Positions 14,055 to 26,300 of a stretch of 64,000 nt of DNA are shown piece after piece. The position numbers and the translations under genes were made by a program. Origin of the DNA: Brugia malayi (Eukaryota > Nematoda > Chromadorea > Rhabditida > Onchocercidae); contig NW_025062478.1 of the NCBI RefSeq assembly GCF_000002995.4, forward strand, positions 10,660,001-10,724,000. Direction: 5' to 3'. The notes under the pieces were generated by a model. It was not told the DNA's origin. It made no database searches and was given only the letters and a program-made list of their open reading frames with translations. Numbering within the stretch: the first letter of the stretch is position 1; every line of letters begins with the position of its first letter.

Positions 14055-16010
14055 ATGATGCAGTTCATGTTATTGTTCAGCAGACAGGGGAAATTACGAT
14101 TGCAGAAATGGTATGTGGCATATCAGGATAAGGTTAGTGATAAATATTCTATGATATATGATCGTTGATAAATGATAGGGATAGTGACATAAAAGAAGAT
14201 AAGTGGTATACCAAAAATTTGATATATGCTAAGTTAATGATAAGTTTGGCGGCACATGCTTATACTAGTAACGTTTCTAGAATTTTAGAGTATGTTTGGA
14301 TTAAGAATATGTGATAGGCAAGATATGATGAACGATATATTATGCTGCTATGAGTGCATAATACCGGTTATGATAAGATAGATGATATGCATGATGTACG
14401 GTTTCATGATAATTTTTTTTTAGGAAGTTATCACAATAAAAACAAAATAATTTGTTTGATTTGTTACAGTCCAAATCTTCTAATGTGCAGTTTAAGCAAA
14501 AGAAAACAGAATTTGAAAAAACCAACAAATAAATAAACAGTGTGGAAATAAAGTGTAGAGCAAGCAGTATTGAAAATAGATGGCAAATCATATAAAGAAA
14601 ATGAGAAAATGACCGAGCCTAAATAAGCGAATTATTCAATAGTAGGAGAAAACTCAGAAATAAGACTTCTTGAATTGAACGGACTGAAATGCTAGCTATT
14701 TGCAGGTAAAGAAGAAAATTACTCGAGAATTGGTTACAACAATTTTGGCTCGGAAACCGAAAATGTGTGCGTTTCTAGAATACAAGGACCTTAAAATCGT
14801 TTATAAAAGGTTAGCAATGAATATATTAATTGACATAAATTAATCTTGTTATGTTTTTTATAGACTGTTCATTTTTGTTCATCTTTTGCAGTTTTTCAGT
14901 CCTCTTTCGTCGTTTCATAATGGTGCTTTCTCATTCTTACTGCAATCTGAGAATAAAGTTGTGATTTCATTTCTCATTTGTCGTGTTGTTTGTTGGGAAG
15001 CATTTTTGGGTCTCGAGATTATTTTTAACACTCTTTAATTCTTAATTCTTGTTCAGGTACGCATCGCTCTACTTTTGTTGTGCAATTGAGCAAACAGACA
15101 ACGAATTGTTATGCTTAGAAATTATACATCGATTTGTTGAACTACTGGATAAGTATTTTGGCAGCGTAAGTTCCTGTTATCATTATCTATGTTTTTATTC
15201 AAAAATCCTTTTTATTTCAAAATGTAGCCTTCAAACTATGCGCATTTTTTTAATTCATTTTGACTCAATTTGTCGTCAAAAATTTGCAGAATCCTGCACA
15301 GAGCGGAGAGAAAATAATGTTTATCAATTTGAGATTCTGTGTTTGCAGGTTTTAGGATTGTTAGAATCGGGATAATGGTAAATCCTATCTTATATTTTAT
15401 TGCTTCGCAAAAAAGTACTGAGTTTTCTTGTCGGGCATATTAAAAATTTTTATGTTTTTTCAGGTTTGCGAATTAGATATTATTTTCAATTTTGAGAAGG
15501 CTTATTTTATATTGGATGAATTCTTGTTGGCGGGTGAAATACAGGAAACGAGTAAAAAGCAGGTTCTAAAGGCAATCGCAGCTCAAGATCTCATTCAGGA
15601 GGTTTGCACTGTACTTTCGTTATAAAACTGTTAATTAATTTCATCGGAAGCAGCTGTCATGCAGGAGTTAGGTGAATGATTTGTGAAGTCATCTCTAGTA
15701 GTCACACTGGTGGTGATCGTTATTTCAGTATGCATCAGCGAAACATACTGAAATAACGTTATCAATTTTTTTTTGTTGTCAGAAAAAATCGACTTCTTTT
15801 TTCTTGTTACCAGCTGTAAGAATTCAGGACTGAGATACATTTTTGGTCGTTGCAGTTAATCAGGAACTTAGATGTCTCGGGAGTATATGATTAATCTGCA
15901 TTCAATGGCTGATTATCTCGTAACTCAATTAAGACTCAGTTATTTGTTTTATACCTCAATTTTAGGAAGAAACACCGCAAGGATTCTTTGAGGATCATGG
16001 CCTTGGTTGA
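14055..16010 (+). CDS. aps-1: AP-1 clathrin adaptor complex sigma subunit
   Basis: Five exons, 14055-14132, 14706-14809, 15057-15165, 15464-15601 and 15966-16010, give 157 aa, essentially the length of vertebrate AP1S proteins. The protein starts [20 protein letters not shown] and continues with [49 protein letters not shown] and the end [12 protein letters not shown]. This is the longin-like small subunit of the AP-1 complex, which sorts cargo between the trans-Golgi network and endosomes. The sigma chain helps recognise dileucine signals. The conserved start, matching length and intact frame argue for a functional gene. It is followed on the same strand by tubulin cofactor E after 756 bases and may share regulation with it. 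A candidate AATAAA is at 16451-16456. Confidence 0.96.
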
Positions 16011-16766
16011 GCAAGGAAGTGCCACCTTGTCATGTTTGTTTCCACTGAACTGATAGTATGTGTATCTCTTGCTGTTTGTATTTGGGACAGTTTGTGCTAA
16101 GTGGTTTTTCGTGTCATTTGTTCGAGATCTTTGTAATTATTGTGATATTTTTGCTGTGAATGGGCAAATGTCTTCATATATTTTGGTTGTCATAATTTTT
16201 TATGCTGCCTTATCCTTACAAATTTATTTATTTTTCGGTAATGAATCGAAGAGTGACCAAAAGGTAAAGTCAGTCTTGTAATTTCGGATCAATAACATCA
16301 AGGACATCATATTAGAAATTGGTGATTTTACTAACTAGACTCATGAAATATTTAGTTTGATATAGAGCTGTTTGAAGGACTTTATTTTTTGAAGAAAAAT
16401 TTCATTTCCTGCTTTGTGTTCTTCGCATTCCTCCTGTAAATTGTTATCTCAATAAATTTCTAATTTACGCAAAGAATTCATAAATATATTGCGACGTTTA
16501 TATGCGTTAATTGATCATTCTGAAAATTCATTTTACACTATCGACTTATTTAACTTTTTTAGAATAAATCTCAGCATTTTTTGGGTAATTATCCTCCAAG
16601 TCTATGCTACTTAACTGAATTGCACTGATTGCTGAGGTTGGACGGGCATCTTCGTTTTGATGAAAGCGGTTAATAGAAGTTGAAAGCATGTATGTAAATA
16701 GGAAATATTTGATATTTTTCAGATATTAAGAAATGAGGCTGAGGAAATCAAGTTTAGTAGCATAGC
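16011..16766. other. Spacer between AP-1 sigma and TBCE with polyA signal, acceptor and short upstream ORF
   Basis: Contains AATAAA at 16451-16456 and a strong acceptor-like TATTTTTCAG ending at 16722. After that acceptor a 10-codon upstream ORF (ATG at 16733, TAG at 16763-16765) stops one base before the TBCE ATG. The 73-codon open frame at 16060-16281 looks like 3' UTR and has no recognised family. Confidence 0.5.
16713..16722 (+). promoter_or_regulatory. Candidate trans-splice acceptor of the TBCE gene
   Basis: GATATTTTTCAG is a near-consensus nematode acceptor with no upstream coding exon to join. It lies 44 bases before the TBCE start codon. The role is inferred from position. Confidence 0.45.
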
Positions 16767-19700
16767 ATGACAATGGTACTCGCTATTGGTGATCGAATCG
16801 AAGTCGGTGGTGATAGGGGTATGATAAGTTATATCGGTGCTGTTGAGGGATATGATGGAGAATGGGTTGGTATTGATTGGGACAATCCTGAACGGGGAAA
16901 GCATGATGGTGCAGTGAAAGGGAAACGATATTTTCAAGCTAGGTTGGTCACTTTTTCAAGTTTCAATCTGTTCGTTACTTAATTATTTTTCTTTTAAATT
17001 AAAAGGAATGCTTATATTTATGTGCTAGTGACAAATAAATTGTCATTAATTTTATTTGTATATCCTATGTTCTGGTTCTAACTATTCATTTGTTGTGGAT
17101 ACGAAGAAAAAAAGTGAGCAATAACAATTTATAAAGATGACATAGTGCAAAAGACACGTTGTACGAGAAGGATTTTACAGTTCTTCGAAAAGTGGTTCAT
17201 TTGTTCGACCTAACACAATTAAGGAAGGAAAAAATTTGCTAGAGGAAATGAACGATAGATATATCAATTACAAGCAGTGTGACATGGTCGAATTTGGATC
17301 AAAAAATGTGGATCTTGTGGATATGGCGAAAATATACAGGAAGCAGAAGTCTGCTTTGATATGTTAAAAAGCTTTTAAATGAGGGTAAAAATAAAAATTG
17401 TGATGGTAATCTTAATATGAGTGTTTAGAAATAAACCGCAAAGAAAACAGTAATTCTACGTAGATTTATTAATCATGCTTTTTTTGAAGAGTTTATATAT
17501 GGTCATGTTATGCTTCATTGCATTACATTCTTGGGAAAAGTTGTGTTCAGTGGCGAGCGATCTTATCGATGATTATAAATAAATTTTAATGAAATATTAT
17601 TTTCGTATAATATTTTTTTTTTTTTTTTTTTTTCAGTAATCTATGGGAATTGCGAGTTATAGCATTGGATAACATGAAAGTTGCGAAAGCTCCACCAACC
17701 AGTTGCAATCTTTTCAAGTATTGTACGGAACTTAATCTCTACAACAATTTATTATCAAAATGGTGTAATTTGTTGGATATTCTCTGCTTTTTCCCATCAT
17801 TACGCTTCCTTATTGCAAGGTTACATTTAGGACTTGATATTATATCAGTTACAGGCTTATGCTACAATCTTGCTTATCTTTGACTGACATAACAAGTGGT
17901 AATTCTTGTGTATGCTGCGTTTCTTCAAATAATATTGTTTGTCCATAATTTCTATTTAGAATCTATGTTTCTGTATTGATTAATGTAAGGACTGTCCAAC
18001 TCTTCGATATTGTGTTTGAAAGAAGAACGTCTTTTGGAATATGTATAGCAATACTGAAATAGGCGATGAACTCAGATGCAGCAAAATTGTATTATTTATT
18101 AGTGGAATAATAATCAAAAACTATAGCGTAAAATCTCGTTGCGCATAACATTTAGGCTTTCGTAATCTGATATACAATGACATATTATGATTTCTTTCAT
18201 AATTTTAATTATTATTTCCAAGGGTAAGTTTGGTATAATCAGAGGATTATGTACATATATTTTTTTTTTTTTTGATTAGAATTTACAATTTCCAGCCACA
18301 ATTATATGGAAAAAGGAATGAAATCAATCACTGGTGAACGAATGGTGTCAGCTCCAATCAGTACGTTAGCACTGGGTGAATGTCGCATTGATGAAAGCAC
18401 GGTACTATTTTCACTAGAATTACTCTTTATTAAGTTAGTTATCAAAGTTTTTACTGTTTTAAATTAGGTTATTCGTAAATGAACAGTGGTGAGTTTTATA
18501 TATGTATTCTTAGGTTTCCGTATAAAACATATATCACCACTGTGCAACATAATAGAAAGATATGATTTATGTAGCAGATACTGATACATCAATTACATCA
18601 GTAACTCATAAAGTAAGCATCTTTTGAAAATCTATTAATTTCACATAAAGCAAAGTTAATGTCAGGCCCGGAAAATTATGAATATCTTTCCATATGTACG
18701 AGAAATTCATTTGAATCGAAATAATTTGGAATACTTCGATCCAGGAGTGTATGGTCATAATTTAGAAAGCATTGATTTAGAAGGGAATCCAATTAACGAT
18801 TTTGCTAATCTTTATGTTTTATCGACTTTACCGAAGTAATTATTTCACCACCTTAACTGTTTTGTATTTTCCAAGCAGTGATTTCTAACATAGTTGATTC
18901 CTAACACTGTTTATATTTTTGGATATTTTTTTTTTGAAATATTGTTAAATCTAATTTTAGCCTTCAAAAGCTCAATCTGATCAATTGCGGTTTGCGTCAC
19001 ATCTTCATTCCAGATGATAATTGGTTCAGTTCATTATCTTCGCTGAACATTAAAGATAATCCTATAAAAGATGTAAGTCTGTGAAATGATTCTTTCTGTA
19101 ATATAGTTTTAAAATTAAACATCTGATTGGTGGAAATATGGATATATATATTATATGTTCCTACAAATTTTCGTTTTCAGAAACAGTGGATTTTTGAATT
19201 AGCTAAATTCCCAAAACTGGAAAGATTATGCTATTCTTGTTCTGATAATTATGATGAAGCTGATTCCGGAATTGATCTTCGTGAAATCATTATTGCTTGT
19301 ATACCTCAACTCAAATTCTTGAGTAATTCAGAAATAAGTTCCATTGAAAGAAATTCTGCAGAAATGCGTTTTCTCAATAAATTCGGTACGTCTTCGCCGA
19401 CGAAAGAGTATCGTGCTGTTGTAGAAAGGTCAGTAAAGTTGAGAAGACAGCACGTTGATATCTTTTTAAATAAACAGATATTACCAAATTTCTTTCGTAA
19501 AAACAGAGTTTTGTGCATGAAGGTGCAAAGGAGATATTAATTTTTGTATGCTATTGTTTGATTTATTTAAATTGATTTCAGTACTTGTATTTTATTTCTC
19601 TAAGCACTAATGTTGTGTTTTTAATGCAGATTAATCAAAATACATGGTGAGCCGAGCAGTTTTTCTTGTGGTGGAATGGATTTATTGAAATTAAAGTTGT

Positions 19701-20136
19701 CGTATGAAGGAAAAGTCGTGGAACGTTCACTTCCTTCTACACTTACTGTACAAAGTTTAATCGGTATTACAAGCAGACTTTTTCATCTTGATGCCAGAAA
19801 AGTAAGCTTCGTTAAAGCAGTACTCGAGTAAATCTGTGGAACTTTTGTATCTATGATATTAATGACGAAGAAATTATTGTTATTTTATTTTCTGAAAAGT
19901 TGTATTGTCAAATTCATGTCTTTTTTCATTATAATTATGAAGTATTTAAGTATGTAGATCAGTTAATATCTTTTATGAATCACTATAATGGGGAAAATAT
20001 GATTACCGAAGTTTTACAGATCTCACTTCAAGCTTATGATTGTCAAGGATTTATGATGAATTTGGATAAACCATTGCGATCTTTGGGTTTTTATTCGTTG
20101 TCTAATGAGGATACTATTTATACCACAGTTATATGA
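16767..20136 (+). CDS. TBCE: Tubulin-specific chaperone E (tubulin folding cofactor E)
   Basis: Nine exons, 16767-16942, 17181-17348, 17637-17819, 18296-18401, 18666-18835, 18961-19072, 19181-19428, 19630-19801 and 20020-20136, give 483 aa (human TBCE is about 527). An N-terminal CAP-Gly domain covers residues 5-80, with ISYIGAV, DGEWVGIDWD, the TBCE-type GKHDG and GSFVRPN. Leucine-rich repeats follow at about 110-330 (LTELNLYNN-like, IHLNRNNL, SIDLEGNPI, LQKLNLINC). A ubiquitin-like domain ends the protein (LKLKLSYEG, LRSLGFYSLSNEDTI). TBCE binds alpha-tubulin and works with cofactors C and D in alpha/beta-tubulin dimer assembly and turnover. The donor of exon 7 (AAAG|GTCAGT at 19428) was chosen because it alone gave the phase-2 junction the next exon needs among the donors I tested; reading on leads to a 19540 stop. 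AATAAA lies at 20446-20451. Confidence 0.93.
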
Positions 20137-20577
20137 TATCATCTTTTGTGAGCCTTAATTGTTGGTTGGTTGATTGGTTGTACTAATTGTAATTTAGGAT
20201 TATAATCCTTCCGTATGATAGAGTGTTAGTGATTTGTTACAACACACAATTGTTATTTGACCATTAATTACTGTCCCATAAAAGTTGAAAAGGCAGTATT
20301 CAATTAATCTAATTTTATGCCGATGAAATGTGCCAAAATTCATAAATGTTTGAATTACATTGTTAAATGTTTGCATGTTTGAATTACATTGTTAAATATC
20401 ATTTATTCTTATACATTGTGTTTTCATCTATTTTTTTTTATAAAAAATAAACTTTGTTCTGTACATCTCTTATTCCTCATTCTATACTGGTATGCAAACC
20501 AAAGAAAATATAAATAGTGGATTTTAATGCTATGTATCAGTTTTTGTTAAGGCTTTATCAACCTTAGTGTTTGTTTC
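20137..20577. other. TBCE-cyclin Q spacer with polyA signal and candidate trans-splice site
   Basis: AATAAA at 20446-20451 is followed 116 bases later by the acceptor-like CAACCTTAG ending at 20567, ten bases before the cyclin Q ATG. A short direct repeat (GTTTGAATTACATTGTTAAAT, two copies) lies at about 20348-20398. The geometry resembles nematode operon spacers. Confidence 0.5.
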
Positions 20578-22562
20578 ATGATGGACGACCGCTCAAGGAA
20601 TCGAAGAAAGGTTTTCGCATTTGTTGTCGAGGCTGGTAAGTAAATCTATATGATTTCATATACTGTAATTTCCTCTATATTATTTGGCATGCAAAATGAA
20701 AGTGATCACAGTAAGGCAGTATCGAATTAGGAAGGATTAAAATTGTTCTACAATATATATACGCTTATATGAAGCTTTTCTGCTTATCTAGTGTTTTCAT
20801 TCTAGGAATCAAATTAGAAGCGAAAAATTCAACGATATGTACTGCTGCAGTTTTAACATATAGGACACTAAGGAAGAGTGGTGCTTCTGAACTGTGTCCT
20901 TACGTAAGTTTTGCTATAGTAGCCATTAAAGCTAGGTGGATGATAAACTAAAGCTTTTCAAAGGTAAAAATTATGTCGTTTTTCTTTGGTTATTGGGAGT
21001 GGCTATGACCAAACTTCTAAATTTTAACGCTGTGCTTACTTTATTTTGCCTTTAGGGATTTCGGATTTCCTTTCCAAAAAGAGATTTAAAAAACTTCAGC
21101 TGATTTATTCTGATAAATACATTAACTTGTTTTTTTTTTCTGATTTTTAAAAACTATTTTAAAATTTGAAGTCCGGTTTTCTTTAGAACTAAAATTATAC
21201 TACGAAGTTGATGTTTTAAAATTAAACGTGCAAAAGTATATGACATTTCTTTTACATATGCTTTTATTGCAGACGATTGCTTCAGCATGTCTTCTGTTGG
21301 CAGCTAAAATAGAAGAAGATGAGATGGTAAAAACAAGAGATGTTGTGAATGTTGCTTACAGGTTACTTGAAAACCTTGCTTTGACTTTTTCAACAGTTTT
21401 TCGGTTATGAGTTTAGCACATGTGCAAAATTTTGGGTATCATAGCTCTCAACTCCAGAATTGAACCATACTTTGCAACGTGATCAGGCGTTATTAGTCGA
21501 AAGTCAAAGGCTTAACTAGATTTGCATTGAGCATACTACATCCCTGTGCACCGATCCTACAAATCGATGACGAGTCGTGGGCATTACGAACAAGTCTTTC
21601 ACGAATGGAATATATTGTGCTACGATTATTAAAATTTCGTTTAGCTGTGGAAAATCCTCATAAGGTAATGTTTTTCATTATCATTACGTTAATCTTTTAT
21701 ATAATGTAGCTATACATGATAATGCTTTAAAATTATAAGATTAAAATTATTGATTTTAACTGGCATTTTGCTAGCCAACGAAAACGTCATTCTGAAAGAT
21801 ATCGGTAGGTACTTTCAACTATGACGAATATATATTTAAGTGGAGATTTATGTTTCATTTCTGCGAAAAGCAATATTTTGAGTCTAAAAGCAACTAAATT
21901 GTTTATGACTTGCTTAATTAAATCAGAGTTAGGTTATTAAGATTGTTACATGTGAAGCGATAGGAAAATTTATAAGAATTTTTGGTTATTTATATAGCAT
22001 ATATTCATCTTATTCATGTTTTATACTCATTTTGATATTCTAATTTTTAGTATTTGCTTCATTATATCTCCTCACTGATGCATTGGTGCCCGCACGAATT
22101 TACAAGATTTCACATTGGTGCTATATCATTTATTATATTGCGTGATGCACATGTGGATCCATACTGGGTGCTGTCACATAGTCCGCAAACCATTGCCATT
22201 GTTTGTCTTGCAGTTGCACTTCGTATTGCCAAGGTCTCTTACAATTTATTATTATTAGTTCCCATATCGTCTTGAAAATATGGGATCAGTCATCTTTTGA
22301 CAATCTTATATCTCTAATCTCAATAATTTACATTGTCAAAAGAGAATTACCCTACGATCTCATTTATTTGAACGATAGGAATAGATTGCTTATATATTTT
22401 TTGGATATTCTTTCCGCTTGCATCAGTGTTATTAAACACACTTTCTGCAATTTTTAGGTTTCCATTGGTGTTCGATGGTATTCCATCTTCTACTCGTCAA
22501 TGACAAAATCGAAATTACGACGTCTGGAAGATGAGCTGGTGACATTGGTATTGAAACGATAA
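20578..22562 (+). CDS. CCNQ: Cyclin Q (CCNQ/FAM58A), CDK10 partner
   Basis: Six exons, 20578-20635, 20806-20903, 21273-21361, 21532-21664, 22051-22233 and 22458-22562, give 221 aa. The cyclin-box fold shows KVFAFVVEAGIKLEAKN, SACLLLAAKIEEDE, RTSLSRMEYIVLRLLKFR, NPHKYLLHYISSLMHW and TIAIVCLAVALRIA, matching the cyclin Q family closely. CCNQ activates CDK10 in animals. The start is either of two adjacent ATGs; the first is used. The acceptor of exon 4 (GCATTGAG at 21531) is poor in pyrimidines but gives the phase and the family alignment expected between helices, so this border is the least certain. The gene is 441 bases after TBCE on the same strand and converges with the PTR gene. Confidence 0.9.
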
Positions 22563-23329
22563 CAGCTTTTGTGGGTATCAGGAATAGCCTATCTGACAAG
22601 ATTTTGTTAATCTTTTAGATTGTTTTTATCTCCCAAACTTGTTCTAGATGATTGAGGGATTTATATTTAGTATTGTTTTGTGAAGTAACATACAGTTTTT
22701 CAAATAATGAGTCATGATTTTTTCGTAAAAAAAAAATGAAAGAAAAAAGGCTCTAAACTCATGTGATTTTACTCAATTTTTATAGGAATGTTTTGTTGAA
22801 TTGTTAGTATGAAACATACTGCTATAATATACATTTTATTCGTAAGAATTTTTGCCATCAATTCATGTTTTTATTTCCAATACAAAAGTATTGAAATGTT
22901 CCACTATCTTGTATAAATATGAGTTAAATAATACAGTTAGACAGTGTATTTATAGCTGCTCCTAACTAAGATAAGACAGTTGAAGATCTAGCAAAAAGAT
23001 TTGGACTTTGCTAACAATAAAAAAGAAGTAGAAAAGCAAAGTTTGCAGTTTTGCAATAGCATAATTTCACATGTGCTGTAAGTTTTTACATATTGTGCCA
23101 AATAAAGATGAAAATTTCCTTCTCACAATTTGGGAGTCAAAATTTGCAAATATGCATAACGTAAATAGTTTAAGTATAAAAATACCTCATATCTTTTACT
23201 TCTCCCTGTTTATCTTTCTTTTCTTTTTATCATTGTGTGATACTCTTCCCTTCCACTAATCCTGGCAAAACTATCACATTTATTCAATCCAAACTTTTTT
23301 ATTCAATTTAGCTTTGACTCTTATGTTGT
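22563..23329. other. Convergent intergenic region (cyclin Q / PTR 3' ends)
   Basis: The 3' flanks of two converging genes. Minus-strand AATAAA hexamers at 23298-23303 and 23279-23284 suit the PTR transcript. A plus-strand AATAAA at 23016-23021 could serve cyclin Q. No gene seen. Confidence 0.5.
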
Positions 23330-26300
23330 TTACTTTAAAATAATCGTCAGGAATATTGGAAGTAATATTAGACCATGTATCATACTGAAAATAATAACAA
23401 GAAATACCGTTTTGAAAAAGATTTGTACGATATATGCTTGAACTGTTGCAAGTACTAAAATACCAAGCACTGTTGATAAAGCTCCCTGAAATTAAAAAGA
23501 AAAGAAAAACAGTACGTTCTTTCATTTGTTACTGTAATTTGTTAATTTTATATAAATTTAATATAAATTCCATTCAATTTTTCAGTGGTTTATTTTAATT
23601 TGATACTTCGTTTGTATCATTTGGAAGGAGGGTCCAGTCATAATTGATGTTATCATGACATTATCAATTAAAATATAAGCACAAACAAAGATGATAAGTT
23701 AAATCTGATGAAATAATATACCATAAAAACAGGCCAGCCAATAGTTTCTAATGCACTGATTGCCTTTTCATGTCGATTTCCACTCGATTTTACATATGCA
23801 TAACCAATATGCGCTGATAAATCAATGGCAAAACCAATACTCATAATAACTGTTATTATTGAAACACTTTCTAGACGTACACCCCAAAAAGTCATAAAAC
23901 CAATTACACCTGTAAATTTACAATTAATTTCTTCCCAAAAAAATTTCTAATGTTTAACATCCCAAAAGATGGCGCAAAATAATTAATTGTTTTAAAGATG
24001 TATATAATCTCGTTATTCAACCTTGTTAATCAATAAAACAGATCAGATTAAAAGGTATTCTGCAATTTATTAAATTGTCCAGCCGAATTAAATTTAAAGC
24101 GTTTATTCGTCGAATTAAATGGATAAATTATTCTTCAATAGATAAAATTCTTAAAAGAGTCCAATATTTCTATACTAATTTCTCTATCACTTTTGAATAT
24201 TTGACATATTATCATATCTGTTATGTGAAAAAAGCAAATGATTTTATAATTTCATCCTTTCAATTGTTACTTATTCTGAATATAATAAAAAAGTTAAAAT
24301 TTAAATTTTAGATATTGTTATAGCAACATACCAATATCAATGCTGAAAATTGCAAATGCAATGACAAATGCAGCAATCCAACTTGGTATCATGATAAACG
24401 ATACGATAAGCATAGATAGCATTGCCAGTAAACAATTCCTGATTAATGCTGGCTTCAATTCAATATACTGCAAATAACCGTTCTTTACATCTTTCCGTAT
24501 TATTTTTGAAAACTAGAAATTAAACTGTCTTATCAAATAAGAAATTTGAAGGATTAACTGGAATACGAGAAAATTGTAACAAGACTAGTCCTATGATTAC
24601 ATTCGATATACAATATGATAAACCGAAAAATCATCCTGCTCAACTGAATGACTGAATAGTCCTAATAAATAATAATTAACATTACGCTACCTGATCTTTT
24701 ACGGTTCGATTTTGCAAAAGAACAGAAGAGAAGCTGTAGTTTCAAATTCACTTATTCATACCTGATCATCTATTTATTCACACCTGATCACCTGTTAATT
24801 CACATCTGATCATTTATTTATTAATACCTGATCTGCGAATGGATAGTATTCATGAAAAGTAGTGATGTTGAATTTTGCATATTTGGCTGAAATTTCTCTC
24901 ATTAGTATCGCACTGCGCATATGATCAGTTGGCGTTTTATAATTTCGAAGTCCAAGTTGAAAACGAAAAGCAAACAGATGATTATATGTCTATAAAGAAA
25001 AAAATTCATTTTATATTGAAGTTCTAGATAAAAATAAGCTTTCACACCTTACCTTATCCTTACTAATTACCTTTATAAGCATAGTAATTTTTATTAATTT
25101 GCAGAGTTCATCGCTTACATCTTCGACGAAGCAAAAAATTTGTAAGTTAGATTACATCGAAGTTTTAATTAACTATTGCTAATAATGATTATTTTACTAC
25201 CAACAATAGTTATTTTTACTTATCCTATAAAAATTCAAAAATTAATTGCAGATCTCTTAAATAAGACCCACTTTGGGGTCACTTTCATTTTTGCCCCAAA
25301 CCATATCCTTTTCCCATAAACGTCGTCCGCCAGCTGAGATCAGCCATTCTCGACATCGTTCGTACCACTCTTGACTTCTGAAATTAAATTTTTTTTCGGA
25401 AATTTTTCGAAATAATTATACGTTCGTACAATACTAAAAAAATACACTCTGTAAATTAAATTTCTGAACTTCATTTTCAGGAATTCGTTGATTCCTAGAA
25501 AAGTATTAATTAATCAAAAGTATTACTATTTTATTGGGTATTTACGTTTTTGGTAATGGAATCTTTGAAAAATTGTGATCTTCTCTAAGCTTTCTTTCGT
25601 AGGCATCAAGCCATATCATTGTCGCATTATGTCGCATTGTATATTCTGTATTTTCGAAATCATCGAGCATATTCTGGAACTCTTTTCTTTCCTTGGAATT
25701 AAACAGATCAGGTGGTGAATTTACCACAACTTGCATTTGTAGGCCTAAATCATAAATCTTATACAGCACATATTTCCTGAATAATAGGAAACGGTAATAG
25801 CTTTATCATTCATTTCGATTTGTTAGAAAAATATGTGAAAGAATCGTTACAATTGCCTATAATGATTAATGAATAAATTCTAACTTTCCATTTTTCCGCA
25901 TAATATTTTATTATAAACTTTCGAAATTCCTCCTTTGCTTATTATTTGTGTTTCATTTAAAAAAAAAAAAAAGTTTCATCAATGCAGATTTCAGTAATGC
26001 ATATGTCAACTCCATTATATTTATCACAAAAAAACAATTTGTCATTGATTCATTCTTTCATACGAATATATAATTAAATTCGCTTAAACCTACTACTGCT
26101 TAAATATTAAAAAATATGAAGCTATTTTTATGCATTGGATGGAATTAATGTGAAATACAAATTTTTACTTTCTCAGATATTTGATCTTTGTCTTTTAATG
26201 GAGTTCAACTAAATTCTCTTTTCTTAATGTAACTATTGAAACTTGAAATCGAATACACTAACATTGTGTTTATCTTTTCAATTGACATTTCTATTACCAA

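Noticed and set aside
16060..16281. 73-codon hydrophobic open frame after AP-1 sigma
   Set aside because: Lies in the probable 3' UTR; composition is that of AT-rich noncoding sequence and no family is recognised.
19429..19540. Extension of TBCE exon 7 to the stop at 19540
   Set aside because: It would remove the ubiquitin-like domain; the GTCAGT donor at 19429 gives the phase needed by the next exon and restores family structure.
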